43,899 bases of DNA from Bacteroidaceae bacterium (GTDB lineage: Bacteria > Bacteroidota > Bacteroidia > Bacteroidales > Bacteroidaceae). The DNA lies in NCBI GenBank assembly GCA_017617635.1, contig JAFZVW010000016.1, positions 1 through 43,899 on the forward strand, read 5' to 3'. The notes under the pieces are model-generated. The model was not told where the DNA came from and made no database searches. It saw nothing but the letters and a program-made list of their open reading frames with translations. The stretch's first letter is position 1; the number at the start of each line of letters is the position of its first letter. This document shows positions 40,154-43,899 of this stretch, one piece after another. The translations under genes and the position numbers were made by a program.

Positions 40154-41506
40154 TTAACTCTTGGCTGCGGCAGCACGACTGCGGATAATACCCATTACCG
40201 TCGTCTTGCCCAGGCGGATATTGTCCAGCAATGGGCGGTGTGACGGACAGGTAAACGCACAAGAGCCACACTCGATACATGATGTAATACCCTCGGCCTC
40301 GGCACGGTCCCATACATGCTGGGATGAGAGTGTCGACAGCAGATAAGGCTCAAGTCCCATGGGGCATGCACCTACGCACTTGGCACAGCGGATACATGGC
40401 TCAACTTTAGCACGACGTGCTTCCTTGTCGTTCATTATAAGAAGACCGGACGAACCCTTGGTCATGGGAATGTCGGTGGAAATCAAAGCCTTGCCCATCA
40501 TCGGGCCGCCGCCTATAATCTTTCCCGTATCGGCAGGCAAACCGCCACACTCGTCGATAAGCTGGCTGAACGGAGTACCCAGACGTGCCATCAGGTTGCT
40601 GGGATTCTTCAGGCTCTTGCCCGTAACAGTAATTACGCGGCTGATCAGAGGCTTGTTCTTCATGACAGCCTCGTAAATCGCAAACGCAGTACCGACGTTC
40701 TGCACGACAGCACCTACGTTGATAGGTATTGCAGGAGGAGCAGGTACCTGACGTCCGATTACGGCATCTATCAGCTGCTTCTCACCACCTTGCGGATACT
40801 GGACCTTGAGCGGAACAATCTCGATATCGGGATATTCGGCAGCAGTCTCCTTCATCAGACGTATTGCGTCAGGCTTGTTGTTTTCAATACCGATGTAGCC
40901 CTTCTGTACATTAACTGCCTTCATAATCAGCTTTACGCCCACCAGAATCTCGGCAGCATGTTCCAGCATCAGGCTGTGGTCGGCAGTCAGATAAGGCTCA
41001 CACTCAACTGCATTGATAATAACGCACTCTGCCTTCTGGCCGGGAGGCGGACACAGTTTCACGTGACAGGGGAATGTAGCACCGCCCATGCCTACTATGC
41101 CGGCAGCCTTCACCTTGTCAATAATAGCCTTGCTGTCAAGTTCAGGACGGTCGGAGAGTTTTACCAGGTCTGTCGAACGGTCAATAGAGTCCTCCCACTC
41201 ATCACCCTCGACATCAACGTAAACAGCCATACGGCGTGTGTCACTGGCATCAAGGGCGACATCGACCTTGGAAACCTTGCCGCTGACCGACGAATATATT
41301 GGAGCACTGACAAAGCCGTTGGCTTCACCCAACAGAGTGCCGACCTTGACGACATCACCTTTTTTCACCACGGGAACAGCAGGGGCGCCAATATGCTGGA
41401 ACATACTGAAAACTGCCTGCTTGGGCAGGGCTGCCTGACGTATCGGGCATCCTGCACTCAGTTTATTCTCTTCGGGGTGGACACCACCCATGCTAAATGT
41501 CTTCAT
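40154..41506 (-). CDS. rnfC: Rnf complex subunit RnfC
   Basis: A 450-residue soluble, membrane-associated subunit carrying NADH/FMN binding and two [4Fe-4S] clusters. Features are the N-terminal GGVHPEENK, GMGGATFPCHVKL (139-151, FMN/NADH domain), VECEPYLTADH, and the clusters CIRCAKCVGACP (Cys371, 374, 377, 381) and CIECGSCAFTCP (Cys410, 413, 416, 420). It is the NAD-side entry or exit of electrons. It overlaps the rnfB end by 4 bp. Confidence 0.95.
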   Translation of the reverse strand: MKTFSMGGVHPEENKLSAGCPIRQAALPKQAVFSMFQHIGAPAVPVVKKGDVVKVGTLLGEANGFVSAPIYSSVSGKVSKVDVALDASDTRRMAVYVDVEGDEWEDSIDRSTDLVKLSDRPELDSKAIIDKVKAAGIVGMGGATFPCHVKLCPPPGQKAECVIINAVECEPYLTADHSLMLEHAAEILVGVKLIMKAVNVQKGYIGIENNKPDAIRLMKETAAEYPDIEIVPLKVQYPQGGEKQLIDAVIGRQVPAPPAIPINVGAVVQNVGTAFAIYEAVMKNKPLISRVITVTGKSLKNPSNLMARLGTPFSQLIDECGGLPADTGKIIGGGPMMGKALISTDIPMTKGSSGLLIMNDKEARRAKVEPCIRCAKCVGACPMGLEPYLLSTLSSQHVWDRAEAEGITSCIECGSCAFTCPSHRPLLDNIRLGKTTVMGIIRSRAAAAKS

Positions 41507-42378
41507 GCTTTGCCCTCCTCTTTTACCGGTTCTTCAACTTTAGGCTTGCGTGGCGGGAAATTGAATGCCTTGATGGCACCGCGCGGACATGCCTCCTCGC
41601 ACTTGCGGCATAACTTGCACTTGTCAGGATCGATATGAGCCAGGTTTGTGCCCAGTGTAATTGCCTCGAACTTGTCACAGGTCTTGACGCACTTGCCGCA
41701 TCCTATGCAACTGACCTTACACTCCTTGGTTGCAAGGGCACCCTTGTCCTTGTTGTTGCAGAGAACAACCACCTTGCGGCCTTTAGGTCCCTGGGGGCGC
41801 AGCTCGATAATACCGCGTGGACAGGTCTTGGCACAGGCACCGCAACCCGTACACTTGCTTTCATCAACCTCGGCGATACGTGTTGCAGGATTCACGGTAA
41901 TTGCACCGAACAGACATACAGCGGCACAGTCGCCCTCACCCAGACAGCCATACTGGCACAAAGTCTCGCCCATACCTGTCATGTTCTGGATACGGCAGGA
42001 ATGAGCACCGTCGAACTCGACGCCATGCGGACGCACGTCACAAGTGCCCTGACAGCGTACGACAGCTACCTTGGGTGCTGCAGCACTTGCCTGAAGGCCA
42101 AGTATGGCCGCAACCTTTTCCATCACGGCCTGTCCACCCGGAGCACAGTTCAGGTCCGAAAGGCTTCCGTCCTCGGCAGCCTTGACACATGCTCCTGCAA
42201 AGCCCGCACATCCAGGATAGCCGCAGCCGCCGCAGTTAGCCTGCGGAAGCACTTCGTTTACCTCCTTGATGCGGGGATCTTCCCATACAGCAAACTTCTT
42301 GCTGGCAATGAACAATACCGCAGCGGATATCAAGCCAATGCCACCCAAGACGCATACTGCAATCAAGATTACATTCAT
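41503..42378 (-). CDS. rnfB: Rnf complex subunit RnfB (ferredoxin side)
   Basis: A 291-residue protein with an N-terminal membrane helix (about 3-25), the four-Cys Fe-S domain CGGCGYPGCAGFAGAC (Cys49, 52, 57, 64) and several ferredoxin-type clusters: CTGCGACAKTCP, CIGCGKCVKTCD and CKLCRKCEEACP. It is the site where ferredoxin electrons meet the complex. It is the first of the six rnf genes and follows the RseC-like gene by 24 bp. The 4-bp overlap with rnfC indicates coupling. Confidence 0.95.
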   Translation of the reverse strand: MNVILIAVCVLGGIGLISAAVLFIASKKFAVWEDPRIKEVNEVLPQANCGGCGYPGCAGFAGACVKAAEDGSLSDLNCAPGGQAVMEKVAAILGLQASAAAPKVAVVRCQGTCDVRPHGVEFDGAHSCRIQNMTGMGETLCQYGCLGEGDCAAVCLFGAITVNPATRIAEVDESKCTGCGACAKTCPRGIIELRPQGPKGRKVVVLCNNKDKGALATKECKVSCIGCGKCVKTCDKFEAITLGTNLAHIDPDKCKLCRKCEEACPRGAIKAFNFPPRKPKVEEPVKEEGKA

Positions 42379-42402
42379 AATATTATTAGTTTGGTTTGTT
42401 TC

Positions 42403-42648
42403 TCAGAATTTAGGTTTAATCAATCTGATAGCCAGGAAATAGAGTATCAGGAAACAGAGAATGGCAAGAGCGGACACTATCTCGTCAAAATACAGCTGCC
42501 CGACAGCCAGAATCACGACAATGGCAATCAGTGGGATGACGAAGGCAATGGCAACTGCCTTCAGGCTTGTCTCACAGGCAACTCCCTCATCCTTATGGCC
42601 GCAAAACATACTTATCTTGCAACCCGAGCAACCGAACTTCTCCTTCAT
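42403..42648 (-). CDS. RseC-like small membrane protein (short form)
   Basis: An 81-residue protein with two membrane helices (about 30-47 and 52-73) after a cysteine-bearing start (CSGCKISMFCGHKD). This matches the cysteine region and the helix pair of RseC/SoxR-reducing system proteins that often stand at the head of Rnf operons in Bacteroidota. Those are usually near 140 residues with an N-terminal beta domain; here that part is missing. The ATG at 42648 follows CAGGGCAG. A TTG at 42660 directly after the dipeptidase stop is the alternative. It lies 24 bp upstream of rnfB and probably shares its transcript. Confidence 0.65.
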   Translation of the reverse strand: MKEKFGCSGCKISMFCGHKDEGVACETSLKAVAIAFVIPLIAIVVILAVGQLYFDEIVSALAILCFLILYFLAIRLIKPKF

Positions 42649-42660
42649 CTGCCCTGTCAA

Positions 42661-43899
42661 CTATCTGGAAAGATACTTGTCACCGCTCTCCCTGACAATG
42701 GCACGCCGGTATTCCTCAGGGTATCCTGGACGAATGACACGGTCGGGCTCACCGCCGGGAGTCTTCAGGTAATTACCTGCCGAATCGGTCTTCTTGATAA
42801 CCATATCATTGTACTTGACGATAATACGCTGAGCCAGCTGCATCCATTCGTCGGTCATCATACCTGACATACGGTGGCTGTAGTCACTCAGGAACTTGGC
42901 AGCATCCTCGGCATTCATGCTCTCGGCATCTTTCTCGACCAGAATATTCATCGTGGTGAAATCATTCTCAAGACGGTCACGGACAGCCTTCAGTTCAGGG
43001 AACAGGGCATTGTAACGGTAGTAAACCATGTTGCTCACACAGTTACACATCCAATATGCATTCTTGAAGCTGAAGGTAAACGCATTGGCAAGCTTCCTGC
43101 TGAAACACTCGGGAACCTCGCTGGTACAACAGTAGATTGGCACAAAAGCTATCATGTTGGCATCGTCGTTACCGAACCACAGTATGCCGCCCATATAGTC
43201 AGGCAGCCACGAACGCAGCTGGGCAACGTACACCGCACTCGTCTGCTGGGTACTGATAGGACGCTCGTTAAAATACTTCTTTCCGTCAACATCAAACTGC
43301 AAAGGAGTCGGACGATAAGGCATTTCGTAAGGTCCGGCACCCAGTCCTGTAGTGATATCCATAGGCGTACCCTCGTAATGGTCACGCATCATATCCTTGA
43401 CATCCTGAACGCTCAGATATCCTTTGGGCTTAACCCATAGGGGCATCTCGTGGGCAATACCGTCCAAAGGATTCTTGGTCACAGGATCAAAATCCTCGCC
43501 CATCGCATATTTCAGATATGGAGTCATATCATCCTGTGCCCACTTGTTGAAGAAGCTCCACACCCTGGCATCACAGAAACGCTGAGCACCGAAATCTGTC
43601 GGAGCATAGGCGGCAGAGAATGAGAAATCAGCATCCTTACCGTTGAAATAACCTTTCTTGCGGGCGAAGGAAATAACATCCTTGCTGTAAATACAGTTCT
43701 TTTTGTCGTTTAACGGGAACTGACGAATACGACTGTGGTTGGCATGGCCGCATATCATGTCATCAGGCACACGGCGGGCAACCCATACGGCACCTTTCTC
43801 GCCCTTGCCCTTGCCAATCAGGTCCATTATCCAAACCTCGTTCTTGTCGGCAATCGTGAAACTCTCTCCCTCGCTGATATAGCCATACGTCTGGCACAA
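42661..43899 (-). CDS. C69-family dipeptidase (5' truncated)
   Basis: Open at the right edge; 412 residues are visible. Text such as CQTYGYISEGESFTIADKNEVWIMDLIGKG, WVARRVPDDMICGHANHSRI and QTSAVYVAQLRSWLPDYMGGILWFGNDDA marks the peptidase C69 (PepD-like) Ntn-hydrolase family, which cleaves dipeptides. The N-terminal nucleophile Cys and any signal peptide would lie beyond 43899. Many Bacteroidota members are exported. The TAG stop at 42661-42663 is directly upstream of the RseC-like gene, so it may lead the Rnf transcript. Confidence 0.88.
   Translation of the reverse strand: MCQTYGYISEGESFTIADKNEVWIMDLIGKGKGEKGAVWVARRVPDDMICGHANHSRIRQFPLNDKKNCIYSKDVISFARKKGYFNGKDADFSFSAAYAPTDFGAQRFCDARVWSFFNKWAQDDMTPYLKYAMGEDFDPVTKNPLDGIAHEMPLWVKPKGYLSVQDVKDMMRDHYEGTPMDITTGLGAGPYEMPYRPTPLQFDVDGKKYFNERPISTQQTSAVYVAQLRSWLPDYMGGILWFGNDDANMIAFVPIYCCTSEVPECFSRKLANAFTFSFKNAYWMCNCVSNMVYYRYNALFPELKAVRDRLENDFTTMNILVEKDAESMNAEDAAKFLSDYSHRMSGMMTDEWMQLAQRIIVKYNDMVIKKTDSAGNYLKTPGGEPDRVIRPGYPEEYRRAIVRESGDKYLSR

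Overview
The window reads as a core chromosomal segment of a host-associated member of the Bacteroidota, most likely Bacteroidales and Prevotella-like. The grounds are: many start regions have the TAnnTTTG box of the Bacteroidota primary sigma factor and almost no Shine-Dalgarno sequences; two BspA-type leucine-rich repeat proteins; a six-gene Rnf operon in the order B-C-D-G-E-A; a galM-transporter-galK operon; and a NUDIX-type regulator beside tkt and rpiB. Both ends cut genes: an aminotransferase on the left and a C69 dipeptidase on the right. No rRNA, tRNA, CRISPR array, integrase or transposase was seen.

Layout. 1-6795 (+): aminotransferase, porin, sodium:solute symporter, then an aryl-CoA ligase / ACT-domain / aryl-CoA ligase set with its own promoter, suggesting handling of aromatic amino acids or aryl acids. 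6954-9962 (-): a three-gene unit made of a clear steroid 5-alpha-reductase homologue, an Old Yellow Enzyme-type reductase and a short-chain dehydrogenase. This is the gene set expected for reducing and epimerising 3-oxo-delta-4 steroids or bile acids, as reported for isoallolithocholate formation in gut Bacteroidota. 10073-10765: SIMPL-domain protein. 10912-18197: an AT-rich accessory block (membrane protein, paired lipoproteins, cyclase-like protein, large LRR protein, WG-repeat protein) bracketed by two similar fragments of one broken gene. 18587-23556: methylmalonyl-CoA decarboxylase, cytidine deaminase, an ABC-F protein with a degenerate second ATP site, then grpE-dnaJ, followed by folC (23581-24822). 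24906-28503: galactose operon with promoter and terminator. 28683-31871: NUDIX regulator, transketolase, ribose-5-phosphate isomerase B. 31872-35016: FtsB/DivIC-like protein, dnaX, queF, a C_GCAxxG protein. 35333-36964: secreted LRR protein with a dockerin-like end. 37316-43899: the Rnf operon, led by an RseC-like small membrane protein and a dipeptidase.

The most notable signals are (i) the putative steroid/bile-acid operon and (ii) a GC-rich palindromic repeat family that sits at both gene junctions of that operon and inside coding sequence. One copy supplies the last codons and stop of the reductase and the N-terminus of the dehydrogenase, and a half copy adds about ten codons to folC. This resembles the protein-coding palindromic elements of Rickettsia. 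Several other intergenic regions carry 22-24 bp tandem repeats or small hairpins followed by TGGAAC.
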